DNA of 64,000 nucleotides from Methanolobus sp. ZRKC5 (GCF_038446525.1 NZ_CP151792.1:1922001-1986000), one strand, 5' to 3'; positions 29,247 through 39,098 are shown, numbered from the stretch's first letter. The notes: a model not told the origin generated them from the sequence alone. Program-made: numbers and translations.

Positions 29247-31514
29247 TTATTTTTTATATTCGCTGCCCACAATCTCTCTGATCTTGGCTGCGGTCTTTGG
29301 TCCGATATTATCTACTTTTAGCAGTTCTTCATAATCTGCTTTCATAATATTCTCTACTGAACTGAAATGTTGTAAAAGATTGCGTGCAGCCTTTGGTCCG
29401 ATATCTGATATCGATGAGATAACATATTCCTGTTGTTGCGGCAACATGAGTGCAGATTTCTTCCCGTGCATGTTCACTTCTCTTTTTTCATCCACTTGCT
29501 CACGTTTTGCTATCTGTGACAAGAGGGCTGCGGTGTCTTCTGCATCCCTGGTGTAGAATAAAGAAACACCGAAATCAAGGGTTATTGAGGCCAATGTTCC
29601 ATGAATTGCATTGGGACTTATTCCTCTGCAGTTGAACAGGCTTTCGCCTTCAACAATAAGCACTGGTTTTTCATATGCTCTGGAGAGGTTTGCAATTTGT
29701 TCGAAGAGCTTTTTATCTATGAGAGAACTGACAAAATCCTGGGATTCCTTCCTTTCAACAGCTATGCGATCGCTAAGGATGTAATCACCGACTTCTAATG
29801 TTTTGACGATTATCTCAGTACCATTTCTGTCAAGGTTGCGGGCAACTGAACTGCGTATCTCTCTCTGGTCAACGACTATTTTGATGTTCTTGTTTTCACC
29901 ATCATACTCAAGCAGTGTCTTCTGATCCTCATCAGGAATGTCGGCTGCAAAATCCTCTGTAATAGAATTATTTTTCCTTGCAGGCATAGCTTCCTGAAGT
30001 AGTTTCATATTACTTTGCATCTTTTTTTCTCTGGATAGGCTGCTCCAGTAATATGCCTCATCCCGGGTTCCCTTCGTGACAAGCACAACCACACGCCCTT
30101 CATGTTTTCTTCCGGTTCTGCCCTTCCTCTGGATGCTTCTGATCTCTGAAGGGATGGGTTCATAAAAAAGAACAAGATCTGTGGATGGGATGTCGAGTCC
30201 TTCCTCTGCAACAGAGGTTGCCACAAGGACGTTATAATCTCCGGCCTTGAACTGTTCGATTATCTCCACCTGTTGCTTCTGTGTAAGGCCTTTGTCTTTG
30301 TATTTCGATGCCTGGCCCACAAACCTTACAGGACGTATTCCTTCTTCTTCTGAAAGTGCTTTTGTGATCATTTCAGCAGTGTCGCGGTAGTTTGCAAAGA
30401 CGATCACTCTGGAATGTGGCTTGTTCTCAAGTTCTTCAACAACTATTCTCTTCACATAGTCAAGTTTGGGGTGCTCAAGGTCACAGTCTTTCACTCGATG
30501 CGCTACCTGTCTGATGTAGAGATCCTCAGCGAGACGTTTTGATGCTTTGCTCCCACTTTTGGAGTAAGCCTCATTTTCAAGTCTTTCCATGTACATTCGC
30601 AGTGATTCGAGTCCCTGTGTTTCTACGATCTCGACTGCATGGTTCACTTTCATTATCTCTGCGAGTATTGATATTGCTCCGTAGACGGAAGGGTCCGGAA
30701 GCCCTCTTAGTTCTCCCTGAAGTTTTGCCTGCAGACCTAAAAGGTCTTTTTTTGAGACGTATTTCTGGTTGTATATAGGATACCCATGTTCAGTGAGTTT
30801 TTTGAACCTGTCCTCAAGCACTTTGTTAAGCAGGTCCTTTATGTCTTTCATGCCATCGGGCAGATTGATGCGTTTCCATTCTATCTCTTTTTTATGAATG
30901 TATGGTAGTACATCTTTATCTGATTCTGTTTTGACAGCAACTGATTCTATATGTAGTGACTCGCATACCTCAACTATCTTTTCATCCTTGCTTCCGGGAC
31001 TTGCAGTTATGGCAAGACACAAGGGGTTCTTTGCGGTTTCAAAGTACTTTTCAGCAATGTATGTATAAGCGTAATTGCCAACGGCTCTGTGGGCTTCATC
31101 AAAAGTTATGTGGGTGACATCCTCAAGACTTATTCTCTTTGTCAGTATGTCATTTTCGATCACCTGGGGTGTGGAAATGATGACCTTTCCCCTTTTCCAC
31201 ATGTCCGCTCTTTTGGCCGGGCCGACACTGCCTGTGAATGTCAGAATCTCTTCTTCCGGCAGTTTGAAAACATTTTTGAAAAAAGAAGCATGCTGCTCAA
31301 CAAGTGGTTTTGTAGGTGAGAGGACTATTACTTTACCCCCGTACTTCTCAAGCCGGGAGGCCATCACAAGCAGAGATATGATTGTTTTTCCAAGACCTGT
31401 GGGAAGAACTACCAGTGTGGATGTATCAAGTGCCTTGCCTGCCAGGTCAAGCTGATACAGCCGCTGCTCTACAGCATCTGCTTTGATCAAAGGATGTTTG
31501 ATATATTCCGGCAT
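29247..31514 (-). CDS. hef: Hef helicase/XPF-type nuclease
   Basis: A 755-residue repair enzyme acting on stalled forks. The N-terminal SF2 helicase has Walker A LPTGLGKTIIS, FDEAH, SAT-like TASPGSK, and a C-terminal lobe with EQFKAGDYNVLVATSVAEEGLDIP and QRKGRTGR. The C-terminal XPF/FANCM nuclease has VDQREIRSSV, GDYILSDRIAVERK and a tandem helix-hairpin-helix (ISDIGPKAARNLL; VDNIGPKTAAKI). Length is full for archaeal Hef. The gene stands 29 bases from the convergent p27-like gene. Confidence 0.96.
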   Translation of the reverse strand: MPEYIKHPLIKADAVEQRLYQLDLAGKALDTSTLVVLPTGLGKTIISLLVMASRLEKYGGKVIVLSPTKPLVEQHASFFKNVFKLPEEEILTFTGSVGPAKRADMWKRGKVIISTPQVIENDILTKRISLEDVTHITFDEAHRAVGNYAYTYIAEKYFETAKNPLCLAITASPGSKDEKIVEVCESLHIESVAVKTESDKDVLPYIHKKEIEWKRINLPDGMKDIKDLLNKVLEDRFKKLTEHGYPIYNQKYVSKKDLLGLQAKLQGELRGLPDPSVYGAISILAEIMKVNHAVEIVETQGLESLRMYMERLENEAYSKSGSKASKRLAEDLYIRQVAHRVKDCDLEHPKLDYVKRIVVEELENKPHSRVIVFANYRDTAEMITKALSEEEGIRPVRFVGQASKYKDKGLTQKQQVEIIEQFKAGDYNVLVATSVAEEGLDIPSTDLVLFYEPIPSEIRSIQRKGRTGRKHEGRVVVLVTKGTRDEAYYWSSLSREKKMQSNMKLLQEAMPARKNNSITEDFAADIPDEDQKTLLEYDGENKNIKIVVDQREIRSSVARNLDRNGTEIIVKTLEVGDYILSDRIAVERKESQDFVSSLIDKKLFEQIANLSRAYEKPVLIVEGESLFNCRGISPNAIHGTLASITLDFGVSLFYTRDAEDTAALLSQIAKREQVDEKREVNMHGKKSALMLPQQQEYVISSISDIGPKAARNLLQHFSSVENIMKADYEELLKVDNIGPKTAAKIREIVGSEYKK

Positions 31515-31586
31515 ATTTATGGCTCTGAGTTTGCCATATATACACTCTTTACACTTTTAAACCTGAGCTAAGCAAGGTGAAAGTAT

Positions 31587-33332
31587 TTAGAGTGCCTTTC
31601 CGGCACTCTCAAAATCCTTGTTCATGTAAATCATTTCATAGACCAGGTCTGCTATTCCGTCAATTGGGGCACGCACCTGTTTCATGCTATCTCTGTCCCT
31701 GATGGTCACGGTGTTGTCTTCAAGGGTGTCGTAGTCGATTGTGATTGAATACGGCGTACCTATCTCATCGTTTCTCCTGTAACGTCTTCCGATGGTTCCG
31801 GAATCATCATAGGACACGAGGAGTCCCTTCTGTTTCAACTGTACTTCAATGCTCTTTGCCGGACCGATGAGTTCTTCTCTTGTAAGAAGCGGAAGGATTG
31901 CTACCTGCACTGGAGCTACCTCTTTCTTGAGTCTCATCACTATCCTTGCTTCCTCTTCGGTATCTTCCTTGCCAGCAACCATTTCTTCCTCAAAGGCATG
32001 CTCCATTGTGGAATAGAATATTCTGTCAATACCGTAGGAAGGTTCTATGACGTGCGGAATGATGTTCTCTCCGCTGATCTTCACAGTCTCTTCTGCAAAA
32101 TCGACAATATCTTTTGGAACTGTGAACTCTTCACCGTCTATGATGACTGTGATGTTGTCCTGCTCCAGTTCTTCCTGGCTCAGGGCCTTCAATGCTTCAG
32201 CCACATTTTTTGCCTTGCCTTTAAAGAGCGGCCCAAGTTTGCCCATATTGGGCTTGACCACGAATTGGGTAACCATTTTAGGTTCGCTATATTCTCTGTA
32301 AATGGAAAGCTCGGTCTTGCTGACAGCCGCATGTGCCTTCAGGTCAAAATCGGTCCTGTCTGCTATTCCGACAACTTCGACCCATCCAAACCTGTCAGTC
32401 TCTATCTCTGCATCCCAACAATCAATGGCATAATGTGCCATCTCATCTTTCATGTGCTGCCTGAATCTCAGTTTGTCACCTGCAACTCCTATGCGCTGGA
32501 GGAAATGATTGGTCAGCCCTATCTGGTATGCAAGGAATTCGTGTGCAATGATTCCTTTCTCAACAGCTTCACCAAGTGTCATTTTCTCTACTGCACCCTT
32601 GTCCTGGGCTTCATCTGAATATAGATTGACTGCGGTATCAGCAAACCTGCTAAAGTTGGAATGTCTCTTATCGTTAGGGTCAATGAAGATCTCAGCTTCT
32701 GCCTGGGTGAACTCTCGCAGTCTGATGACTCCCTGTCTTGGCGAAATCTCATTACGATATGATTTTCCAATCTGGGTTGCACCGAATGGGAGTTTTTCAC
32801 GGTAGAATCGTGCAAGTCTCAGGAAGTCGATGAACATTCCCTGTGCAGTTTCAGGACGCATGTATCCCTGTCTGCCGGAACCCGGTCCTATATCTGTCTT
32901 GAACATGAGGTTGAACTCGTATGGTTCACCAAGTTCGCCTTCACATTCGGGGCATTTTACATTGTTCTCCCTGATCACTCTGTCAAGTTCCTCATTACTA
33001 AGGGCATCTGCCACAGCTACTATTTTGTCTACAAGATGGTCTGCCCTGAAAGCCTCACCACAGTTTTTACACTCGCAGAGTGGATCTGAGAATCCTCCAA
33101 CATGGCCGGATGCAACGAACACTTCTTCTATTCCAATAGTTGGTGCCTCGATCTCCATGTAGCCCTCCTGGACCACATATGTCTCTCTCCATATCTGTTC
33201 GATTCTTCTCTTCAGGGTACTTCCAAGGGGTCCGTAATCGTAAAATCCAGCGGTTCCGCCATAAAGTTCAAAAGAGTTCCATAAGAATCCCCGGCGTTTT
33301 GCCAGTTCTATTACCTGCTCGTATTTGTCCAT
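31587..33332 (-). CDS. glyS: Glycyl-tRNA synthetase
   Basis: A 581-residue class II synthetase of the archaeal/eukaryotic dimeric type. It shows MDKYEQVIELAKRRGFLWNSFELYGG at the start, motif 2 (SYRNEISPRQGVIRLREFTQAEAEIFIDP), motif 3 (EPSYGIDRIFYSTMEHAFEEE) and a C-terminal anticodon-binding domain (VAILPLLTREELI). Zinc-binding CECKNCGEAFRAD is near residue 100. The open frame begins 19 codons earlier, but AGAGGATATTCT sets ATG 33332 as the start. Confidence 0.95.
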   Translation of the reverse strand: MDKYEQVIELAKRRGFLWNSFELYGGTAGFYDYGPLGSTLKRRIEQIWRETYVVQEGYMEIEAPTIGIEEVFVASGHVGGFSDPLCECKNCGEAFRADHLVDKIVAVADALSNEELDRVIRENNVKCPECEGELGEPYEFNLMFKTDIGPGSGRQGYMRPETAQGMFIDFLRLARFYREKLPFGATQIGKSYRNEISPRQGVIRLREFTQAEAEIFIDPNDKRHSNFSRFADTAVNLYSDEAQDKGAVEKMTLGEAVEKGIIAHEFLAYQIGLTNHFLQRIGVAGDKLRFRQHMKDEMAHYAIDCWDAEIETDRFGWVEVVGIADRTDFDLKAHAAVSKTELSIYREYSEPKMVTQFVVKPNMGKLGPLFKGKAKNVAEALKALSQEELEQDNITVIIDGEEFTVPKDIVDFAEETVKISGENIIPHVIEPSYGIDRIFYSTMEHAFEEEMVAGKEDTEEEARIVMRLKKEVAPVQVAILPLLTREELIGPAKSIEVQLKQKGLLVSYDDSGTIGRRYRRNDEIGTPYSITIDYDTLEDNTVTIRDRDSMKQVRAPIDGIADLVYEMIYMNKDFESAGKAL

Positions 33333-33474
33333 AGAATATCCTCTAAGTTGTAAATGATTATTATGAATCTCTCGATATGCCCATTGCATTTAATAGTAAC
33401 GAAAGTGCTTTGAAAACATGATGTTCACAAATGCCTAAACCATGTCGTAATATCTATAAATCAGGTTCATTAAG

Positions 33475-33482
33475 ATTATATG
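33475..33482 (+). promoter_or_regulatory. TATA-like box of the candidate ncRNA
   Basis: ATTATATG is centred about 26 bases before 33504, the base of a 10-bp stem. No protein-coding start follows on this strand within 300 bases, so the box would serve a non-coding transcript. Motif only. Confidence 0.4.
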
Positions 33483-33504
33483 TATGTTCATACATTTTAT
33501 GTTT

Positions 33505-33612
33505 GAGCAAGGTCGAATATAATCAAATCATATCATATCGTACCACCATCTTATATGATTCAATTGGTCATTTCAACACTGGCCTTGCTCTTCCTATCCT
33601 TTTGTATTTTTT
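33505..33612 (+). ncRNA. Candidate structured small RNA
   Basis: GAGCAAGGTC (33505-33514) pairs with GGCCTTGCTC (33581-33590; 10 bp with one G-T). Inside, AATCATAT (33526-33533) pairs with ATATGATT (33553-33560). A TATA-like box lies about 26 bases upstream and a T-rich run (TTTTGTATTTTTT, 33600-33612) just downstream. It lies in a 440-base gap without reading frames. No known RNA family is recognised. Confidence 0.4.
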
Positions 33613-33705
33613 AAATCCTGGTATTTAGATGTAGTTTCTCTTATTTACCTGTGGTAATTTCCTGATCATACTTTGGGTGAATGTGGATTTTTATAATATC
33701 AACTT

Positions 33706-33752
33706 AAAAAAAAGGTATATGTGGAAAACAAACAAAACCCCTTTGTTTCCAC
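33706..33752 (-). terminator. Terminator of the 33.8 kb aldolase gene
   Basis: On the minus strand GTGGAAACAAA (from 33752) pairs with TTTGTTTTCCAC (to 33721) with one bulge, followed by ATATACC and TTTTTTTT (33713-33706). It lies just after the minus-strand aldolase gene that ends at 33780. Confidence 0.6.
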
Positions 33753-33779
33753 TGGAATAATAAAAATAAAAGTTCACTC

Positions 33780-34568
33780 TTATTCGAGTGCTTCTTCTAC
33801 TGTCATTCCTTTGTGTGCAATTTTTGAAATATCTGCTACAAGCTTTGTAGGGTTATCTGATTGGAACACGTTCCTTCCTATAGCAACACCCTTCCCTCCG
33901 GCCTGGAGTGAGTCATATACCATTTCAAGAAGCTCCTTTTCAGTATCCATTCTTGGACCACCCGCAATGACCACTGGTACAGGACAACCCTTGACAACTT
34001 CCTTGAAAGAGTCTATGTCACCTGTATAATTTGTCTTTACAATGTCAGCACCAAGTTCTGCCCCGATTCTGGCTGCATGTTTGACGTACTCTACATCGTG
34101 TTCGGAAGTTACTTTTGCACCTCTTGGGTACATCATAGCTAGCAATGGGATTCCCCAGTCATCGCATTGGCGGGCAACAAATCCCATGTCCTGGAGCATT
34201 TCTGCTTCATCCTCGGCACCTACGTTCACGTGGATGGATACTGCGTCAGCTCCTACTTTAATAGCCTCTTCAATTGTTGTGACAATGACCTTATGATTTG
34301 GGTCTGGTCCAAGGGATGTTGATGCTGACAAGTGTATAATAAGTCCTATGTCCTTCCCATACCCTCTGTGTCCGTGTTTTGGGAGGCCCATATGTCCCAG
34401 AACTGCATTTGCTCCGCCATCTGCGACTTTGTTTACAGTGGTAGGCAGATCAATGATGCCTCTGATAGGCCCTGCACCAACACCGTGGTCCAGAGGAATT
34501 ATTATTGTATTGCCTGTATTGCGGTCGAATATTCTTTCCATCCTGACTGATTTGCCAATTTCACTCAT
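33780..34568 (-). CDS. Class I archaeal aldolase / ADH synthase paralog
   Basis: A 262-residue TIM-barrel aldolase. It is a paralog of the ADH synthase at 49.6 kb: both share IIIPLDHG or [26 protein letters not shown] and the Schiff-base Lys in [11 protein letters not shown]. This copy is not in the shikimate operon, so it may be a fructose-bisphosphate aldolase or a second ADH synthase; sequence reading cannot decide. It lies 54 bases behind dut. No clear ribosome site is seen. Confidence 0.85.
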   Translation of the reverse strand: MSEIGKSVRMERIFDRNTGNTIIIPLDHGVGAGPIRGIIDLPTTVNKVADGGANAVLGHMGLPKHGHRGYGKDIGLIIHLSASTSLGPDPNHKVIVTTIEEAIKVGADAVSIHVNVGAEDEAEMLQDMGFVARQCDDWGIPLLAMMYPRGAKVTSEHDVEYVKHAARIGAELGADIVKTNYTGDIDSFKEVVKGCPVPVVIAGGPRMDTEKELLEMVYDSLQAGGKGVAIGRNVFQSDNPTKLVADISKIAHKGMTVEEALE

Positions 34569-34622
34569 GCTTGGGTCATTGCTTTAATTATAGATAATCC
34601 TAACGTGAACCTGGGAACAATG

Positions 34623-35135
34623 TCACAGGTTCTCATGCTGGTATTTGCCACAATATCCTTCCGTAAGTTCACTATGGAGGTTAAAGAATAACAGTTGCAT
34701 TACCCTGGCATTCCTTTTAAGCTTGAAACCATGTGGATTATGTACTACGAGCATCGATTCGCTTCTGCCTCTGTATCCTGAATCCCACACCGCCGTTCCA
34801 ATATTGGCTCCGCACCTGAGCAGAGTAGACCTTGGCCTTGCGATAGCTGCAAGATCAAGGGGAATGTTCACTATTTCGTTGAATGTGATCTTGTATGTGC
34901 CCTGTGCAAGGTGCGCCCATCCGTTTTCATCAAAATCCATTGGTTCTGTTGAAGGTGTTTCTCTTTCGCTATTGTCAAAATCCACAGCTCCTGCTCCGGT
35001 GTATGTTTCTATATTCTTGAGTGTGAGTTCTACGCTGTTTGGTTGAAGCTGTGTCTCAATGTCTGTCATATTCTCAACCAGCGGTGTCTCACTGCTGATC
35101 ATCGCTCTGAGCTCATTTTTAGATAGAAGGGCCAT
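34623..35135 (-). CDS. dut: dUTPase / dCTP deaminase family protein (probable dUTP diphosphatase)
   Basis: A 170-residue trimeric-type nucleotidase. The dUTPase core motifs are RPRSTLLRCGANIGTAVWDSGYRG (with the catalytic Asp) and MLVVHNPHGFKLKRNARVMQLLFF. The N-terminus MALLSKNELRAMI and length fit methanogen annotations of dUTPase. It would keep uracil out of DNA. A TATA (ATATATCT at 35158-35165, minus strand) is 23-30 bases from the ATG and no ribosome site is present, so the mRNA is likely leaderless. The family also includes dCTP deaminases, which use dCTP; that alternative cannot be excluded. Confidence 0.8.
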   Translation of the reverse strand: MALLSKNELRAMISSETPLVENMTDIETQLQPNSVELTLKNIETYTGAGAVDFDNSERETPSTEPMDFDENGWAHLAQGTYKITFNEIVNIPLDLAAIARPRSTLLRCGANIGTAVWDSGYRGRSESMLVVHNPHGFKLKRNARVMQLLFFNLHSELTEGYCGKYQHENL

Positions 35136-35376
35136 GGATGTAGGTTTGTTTGATAAGATATATTTTTTTGGACCAATATGCCGATTGATGTAAACTCATG
35201 TTATCTCAAAAACACATTATTGTAAACCAATTAGTTTATATTTATTAGTGTGCATGTGTATTGTGGTGAGTTTGAAAATGTTTCCTTAATCTTTCGTTCC
35301 TGATATTTATCTGGGAGTTAGATTTGGAAACATGTGCATAAAACAGAATGAATCGTAATTAAAAGGAGTGAATGAT

Positions 35377-35628
35377 GTGAGTAGTACGGATCTTGTTAAA
35401 AATGGGAACAGACCTGAGATTCTGTTCCGTGTGAGTTTGAGTCCAGATGGAACCGCCTATCAGAAGGAAGTTTCTCTTGTCTTCCCTAAATATGCAAGTG
35501 CAGACCTTCCTCATTACAAAGAGGAATATATGCCGGAAATTCAGTACAAGGCTTTAACTCAGAACAAGGCTTTAACTCAGAACAAGGCCTCTGACGATTG
35601 TCAGTGGCATTTTGATAAAGAGGATTAA
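35377..35628 (+). CDS. Small hypothetical protein with 18-bp tandem repeat, 83 aa
   Basis: An 83-residue protein of unknown function. The frame could start at GTG 35368, but AAGGAG at 35363-35368 lies on that codon, so GTG 35377 with an 8-base spacing is preferred. It is mostly soluble (NRPEILFRVSLSPDGTAYQKEVSLVFPKY). Near the end the DNA repeats AAGGCTTTAACTCAGAAC twice, giving KALTQN twice. I do not recognise the family. Confidence 0.6.
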   Translation: MSSTDLVKNGNRPEILFRVSLSPDGTAYQKEVSLVFPKYASADLPHYKEEYMPEIQYKALTQNKALTQNKASDDCQWHFDKED

Positions 35629-35963
35629 TCTTTAATCCTCTTATTTTTTTAGATAAATATGACTTTATTATTTTTGTATTATAATATTTTTTGTACCAAT
35701 GCTTAATTTTCCTTTTTCACATTTTAAGACTATAATTTCAGATATCTTTCTATTTCATTATGCTGTTTATTTTACTAGATCCACATCTGTTCCACAAAGA
35801 CATATTTAATTTACTATGGTACCATTATTCTTGCATAAAATGGAAATCTCAAAAATGTATATATAGGTATTCATAGCTGCTTTAATTGTCTCTATTGTCA
35901 TTTGGCTTTACAGGGTATTACTTTGTCAAAATCATCATATTATCATGAAGTTAGGTATTTCAC
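35629..35963 (+). other. Gap and promoter before the histidine kinase
   Basis: About 335 bases, very AT-rich, without a gene. A T-tract (TTATTTTTTTAG, 35640-35651) may end the upstream small gene. A TATA-like TGTATATATAGG sits near 35858-35869, about 95 bases ahead of the kinase ATG. Confidence 0.45.
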
Positions 35964-37838
35964 ATGGAAAAAGAAGCATCTGATTCTGAAAAATATGCAA
36001 ATATTGCGAATGTGACCATCATGAATTCAAAAGTATCTGAATTTGATGGTTATTTGCGTATATCTGCCAGTGGGCAAATACTGGAGGCAAATGATGCATA
36101 CTGTCATCTTAGTGGGTATACGAAAGATGAACTTTTTGGGATGATGTTGAAAGATCTTGGTGCAGGTGTTTCCTGGCATGCTCTTATTGATGATTTACCT
36201 GATGTCATAGAAAGAAGCAAAGGTCACTTTGAGATTAGTCATCATACAAAAGATGGCCAACTTCTTGATCTGGAAGTAAGCGCTACATATGCAGAATTCC
36301 CTGATCCGTCTTTCATCTTCATTTTAAAGGATATTACCGCTCTTAACCAGAATGATAAATTCTTTTTGGATAAAGGGGATATTTACAAATCTTTATTTAA
36401 ACACAGTAAGGCAGTCATGTTGTTGATTGACCCTGAAAGTTCAGATATAATTGACGCTAATATTGCAGCGTGCGAATACTATGGTTGGTCACTGGAAAAA
36501 CTCACGCACATGAACATCCATGATATTAACACCATGTCCCTGGAAAAAGTACAGGCTGAGATGAAAGTTGCTGTAAACGAAAAGAGAAATTACTTCATTT
36601 TCAAGCACATGCTCGCAAACGGGGAAATCCGTGATGTTGAAGTATACAGCAGTCCGGTCATGGTCAATTCACAAAATCGATTGTATTCTGTTATCCATGA
36701 CATTACTGAGCGTAAGCTGGCGGAAGAGGAGCTGAATACCAGGGAAATGCAACTGCGAACTGCGCAAAAAATAGGGCATATTGGAAGTTGGGAGTTTGAT
36801 CTGAATTCCGGTAAAATTGTTACTTCTGAGGAAACCCTCAGGATATATGGGCTGGATGAAAAAAGTTTCACAATTTTTGAAGTACAGAAAGTACCGTTGC
36901 CTGATTATCGGCCAATGCTGGATGAGGCTCTAAAAAATCTCATTAGAGATCAGGTGCCATACAACGTTCAGTTTAAGGTAAAAAGAGTAATAGATGGTGC
37001 TATACGTGATGTTCATTCTGTTGCAGAGTACTATGCTGAAAGAAATGCGGTCATAGGAACTATTGAGGATATTACTGAGCGTAAACTAGCGGAAGACGCG
37101 CTGCTGCATGCCAAGATAATTGCCGAGGCTGCAAACCAAAGTAAGGATGAATTCATGGCAAGCATGAGCCATGAACTAAGAACTCCATTAACATCAGTTA
37201 TAGGTTTTTCAGATATATTGCTTGATGAAACCTTTGGCAGTCTGAATGGCAGGCAAACACAGTATGTAAATCATATTTCTCAGGCTGGCAAACATTTACT
37301 CAAGCTTATAAATGACATACTTGACCTCTCAAAAGTAGAAGCTGGAAAAATGGAGCTTACGTATGAACTTTTCTCTGTTTCTAATGCTATTGACGAGGTG
37401 AAATCATTAATATTCCCTCTTGCCATGAAAAAGAATATTCGGCTGGATGTTGAGGTTGATCAACAACTTGAAAGAATCAATGCCGACAAAACAAAGTTCA
37501 AACAAATACTGTATAACCTTGTAAGCAATGCCATTAAATTCACTTCTATCAAAGGTTCAGTAACGATAAATGCACGATGTACAGGCGACATGGTTCAGGT
37601 CAGTGTAAAGGACACAGGAATTGGTATTTCTGAAGAGGATGTTGAAAAACTCTTCCAGCCTTTCAGGCAATTAAATTCGTATCTCACACATGAACATTCT
37701 GGGACGGGGCTTGGCCTTGCTCTTGTTAAGAAATTTGTTGAGCTTCATGATGGCAGGATATGGGTTGAGAGTGAAGTTGGTAAGGGGAGTATGTTTGTTT
37801 TTTCGATTCCCGTGGGTTCAATGCAGAAAACGATATAA
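35964..37838 (+). CDS. PAS-domain sensor histidine kinase (soluble)
   Basis: A 624-residue cytoplasmic kinase without membrane helices. Three PAS domains lie at about 20-125, 138-255 and 265-375 (each ends in a DITERK-type linker). HisKA has the phosphate-accepting His in FMASMSHELRTPL at about residue 400; the HATPase has an N-box FKQILYNLVSNAIKFT, a G1 box DTGIGISEEDVEKLF and a G2 box GTGLGLALVKKF. No receiver domain is attached. The ligand and partner are unknown. It stands alone. Confidence 0.93.
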   Translation: MEKEASDSEKYANIANVTIMNSKVSEFDGYLRISASGQILEANDAYCHLSGYTKDELFGMMLKDLGAGVSWHALIDDLPDVIERSKGHFEISHHTKDGQLLDLEVSATYAEFPDPSFIFILKDITALNQNDKFFLDKGDIYKSLFKHSKAVMLLIDPESSDIIDANIAACEYYGWSLEKLTHMNIHDINTMSLEKVQAEMKVAVNEKRNYFIFKHMLANGEIRDVEVYSSPVMVNSQNRLYSVIHDITERKLAEEELNTREMQLRTAQKIGHIGSWEFDLNSGKIVTSEETLRIYGLDEKSFTIFEVQKVPLPDYRPMLDEALKNLIRDQVPYNVQFKVKRVIDGAIRDVHSVAEYYAERNAVIGTIEDITERKLAEDALLHAKIIAEAANQSKDEFMASMSHELRTPLTSVIGFSDILLDETFGSLNGRQTQYVNHISQAGKHLLKLINDILDLSKVEAGKMELTYELFSVSNAIDEVKSLIFPLAMKKNIRLDVEVDQQLERINADKTKFKQILYNLVSNAIKFTSIKGSVTINARCTGDMVQVSVKDTGIGISEEDVEKLFQPFRQLNSYLTHEHSGTGLGLALVKKFVELHDGRIWVESEVGKGSMFVFSIPVGSMQKTI

Positions 37839-37864
37839 TATACTAAAATCTCAAATTTATCTGA

Positions 37865-38713
37865 TTATTCCGATGCCAGAAACGACAGTATCTCGTTTGC
37901 ATATTCTTCTGGGAGGTACTGCTCCCCTAAATGTCCTCCACCATCAAATCGAACAAATTTTGCATCAGGAATATTTTGTGCCATTTTTATGGAAATATCG
38001 GGTGGAGTGAGTGCATCCTTGTTGGCTGAGAGAAGCAGGACTTTGTTTTGAATTTCAGGCAGGCGTTCATATGTGCCGTTCCACTTCAGATTTGCTTGGG
38101 CATACTTTCTGAGGATCTGGTTTGTATCAGGGTCTGTGGAACGGTATTGAAGTTTGCTCTTCAGAATATTTGCCTCCGGGGCATCAAGGCTATAGGTTGT
38201 TGATGAAAGGATTAGCCGGTTCACTTTTTCAGGGTGAGCAAGAGTCAATTCCTGAGCAATTACCGATCCCATTGAGGAGCCGAATATATGTACGGAATCC
38301 AGTCCAAGTGTATCCATCAGGCCTGCAGTATCGTTGACTAACAGTGAGATTGAGAGTGGTTCGTTATTGTCAGATGAATATCCCATTCCCCGGTTATCAA
38401 AGAGGATAACTCTGTAACCACTCGATAGCTGCTTTACAAAGGAAGCATTACACATGTCCATTTTTGTGGCAAATGGCATAATCATCAACAGTGGCTCACC
38501 TGATCCAAATTCCCGGTATCCTGTCTCAATGCCATTGACAGAAACATATTTTACCGGTGAATCAACGATTGAAAAATTACTAGCATTGCAATTTGTGCTT
38601 CTGTTGTATATTGAATAATCATGCTGTATGTTCTCGCTTTCTATTCCAATACAGCCTGATAATGCAAGGGTTATGAGGATTGAGGTCAGAATCAGATTTG
38701 GTCTTAGTTTCAT
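37865..38713 (-). CDS. Alpha/beta hydrolase lipoprotein
   Basis: A 282-residue secreted hydrolase. The signal is lipoprotein-like: NLILTSILITLALSGC, with the lipobox Cys at about residue 21, so it is probably anchored at the outer face of the membrane. The serine-hydrolase elbow HIFGSSMGS carries the nucleophile, Asp is in LLLSANKDALTPPD, and His in FDGGGHLGEQYL. The oxyanion-hole stretch VILFDNRGMGYSS is typical of the fold. Substrate unknown; esterase- or proline iminopeptidase-like. Confidence 0.88.
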   Translation of the reverse strand: MKLRPNLILTSILITLALSGCIGIESENIQHDYSIYNRSTNCNASNFSIVDSPVKYVSVNGIETGYREFGSGEPLLMIMPFATKMDMCNASFVKQLSSGYRVILFDNRGMGYSSDNNEPLSISLLVNDTAGLMDTLGLDSVHIFGSSMGSVIAQELTLAHPEKVNRLILSSTTYSLDAPEANILKSKLQYRSTDPDTNQILRKYAQANLKWNGTYERLPEIQNKVLLLSANKDALTPPDISIKMAQNIPDAKFVRFDGGGHLGEQYLPEEYANEILSFLASE

Positions 38714-38766
38714 GTAATCGTAGAAAAGCAGCTTTCAGCACTCTTAGAATCGCAAAATAAGCATGA

Positions 38767-38840
38767 TGGGCCCGGGGAGATTCGAACACCCGACCTCTGC
38801 CGTGTGAAGGCAACGTCATAACCAGCTAGACCACGAGCCC
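38767..38840 (-). tRNA. tRNA-Val (anticodon CAC)
   Basis: A 74-base minus-strand cloverleaf. Acceptor arms GGGCTCG/CGGGCCC pair with one G-U, the anticodon loop TTCACAC gives CAC, and TTCGAAT lies in the T-loop. Discriminator A. No intron seen. It ends 54 bases ahead of the alpha/beta hydrolase start codon on the same strand. Confidence 0.95.
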
Positions 38841-38903
38841 AGACTTAGATACATTATGTTCCCTGTCTATAAAGTTATCGTTAATTTTTTTGTTATTCTA
38901 ATG

Positions 38904-39098
38904 TCAGCTCTTTTTTTTTACCAGAAGGTAAGTGGCAAGAGCTACAATGATGGTTCCTATAAAAATAGTAAGCAACGCTGTTGTAGATTGTAATGTCTTA
39001 TGCGCTATGATTGCCAATAGAGTTCCAAGAATCACTGCAACAGGTATGAGCAAAGCAGTTTTCTTCATTGATTTTTCATCAAGGTCTAATTGTGCCAT
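38904..39098 (-). CDS. Small two-span membrane protein, 64 aa
   Basis: A 64-residue protein with two membrane helices (LLIPVAVILGTLLAIIAH and LLTIFIGTIIVALATYLLV) joined by a short loop (KTLQSTT), and a basic KKKS tail. GGGATTAAA precedes the ATG. Family unknown. It is on the same strand as the tRNA-Val downstream but not obviously linked to it. Confidence 0.6.
   Translation of the reverse strand: MAQLDLDEKSMKKTALLIPVAVILGTLLAIIAHKTLQSTTALLTIFIGTIIVALATYLLVKKKS

Noticed and set aside
33721-33752. The 11-bp hairpin at 33721-33752 as a second small RNA.
   Set aside because: It is followed by eight T on the minus strand and lies just behind a minus-strand gene, so it is better read as that gene's terminator.
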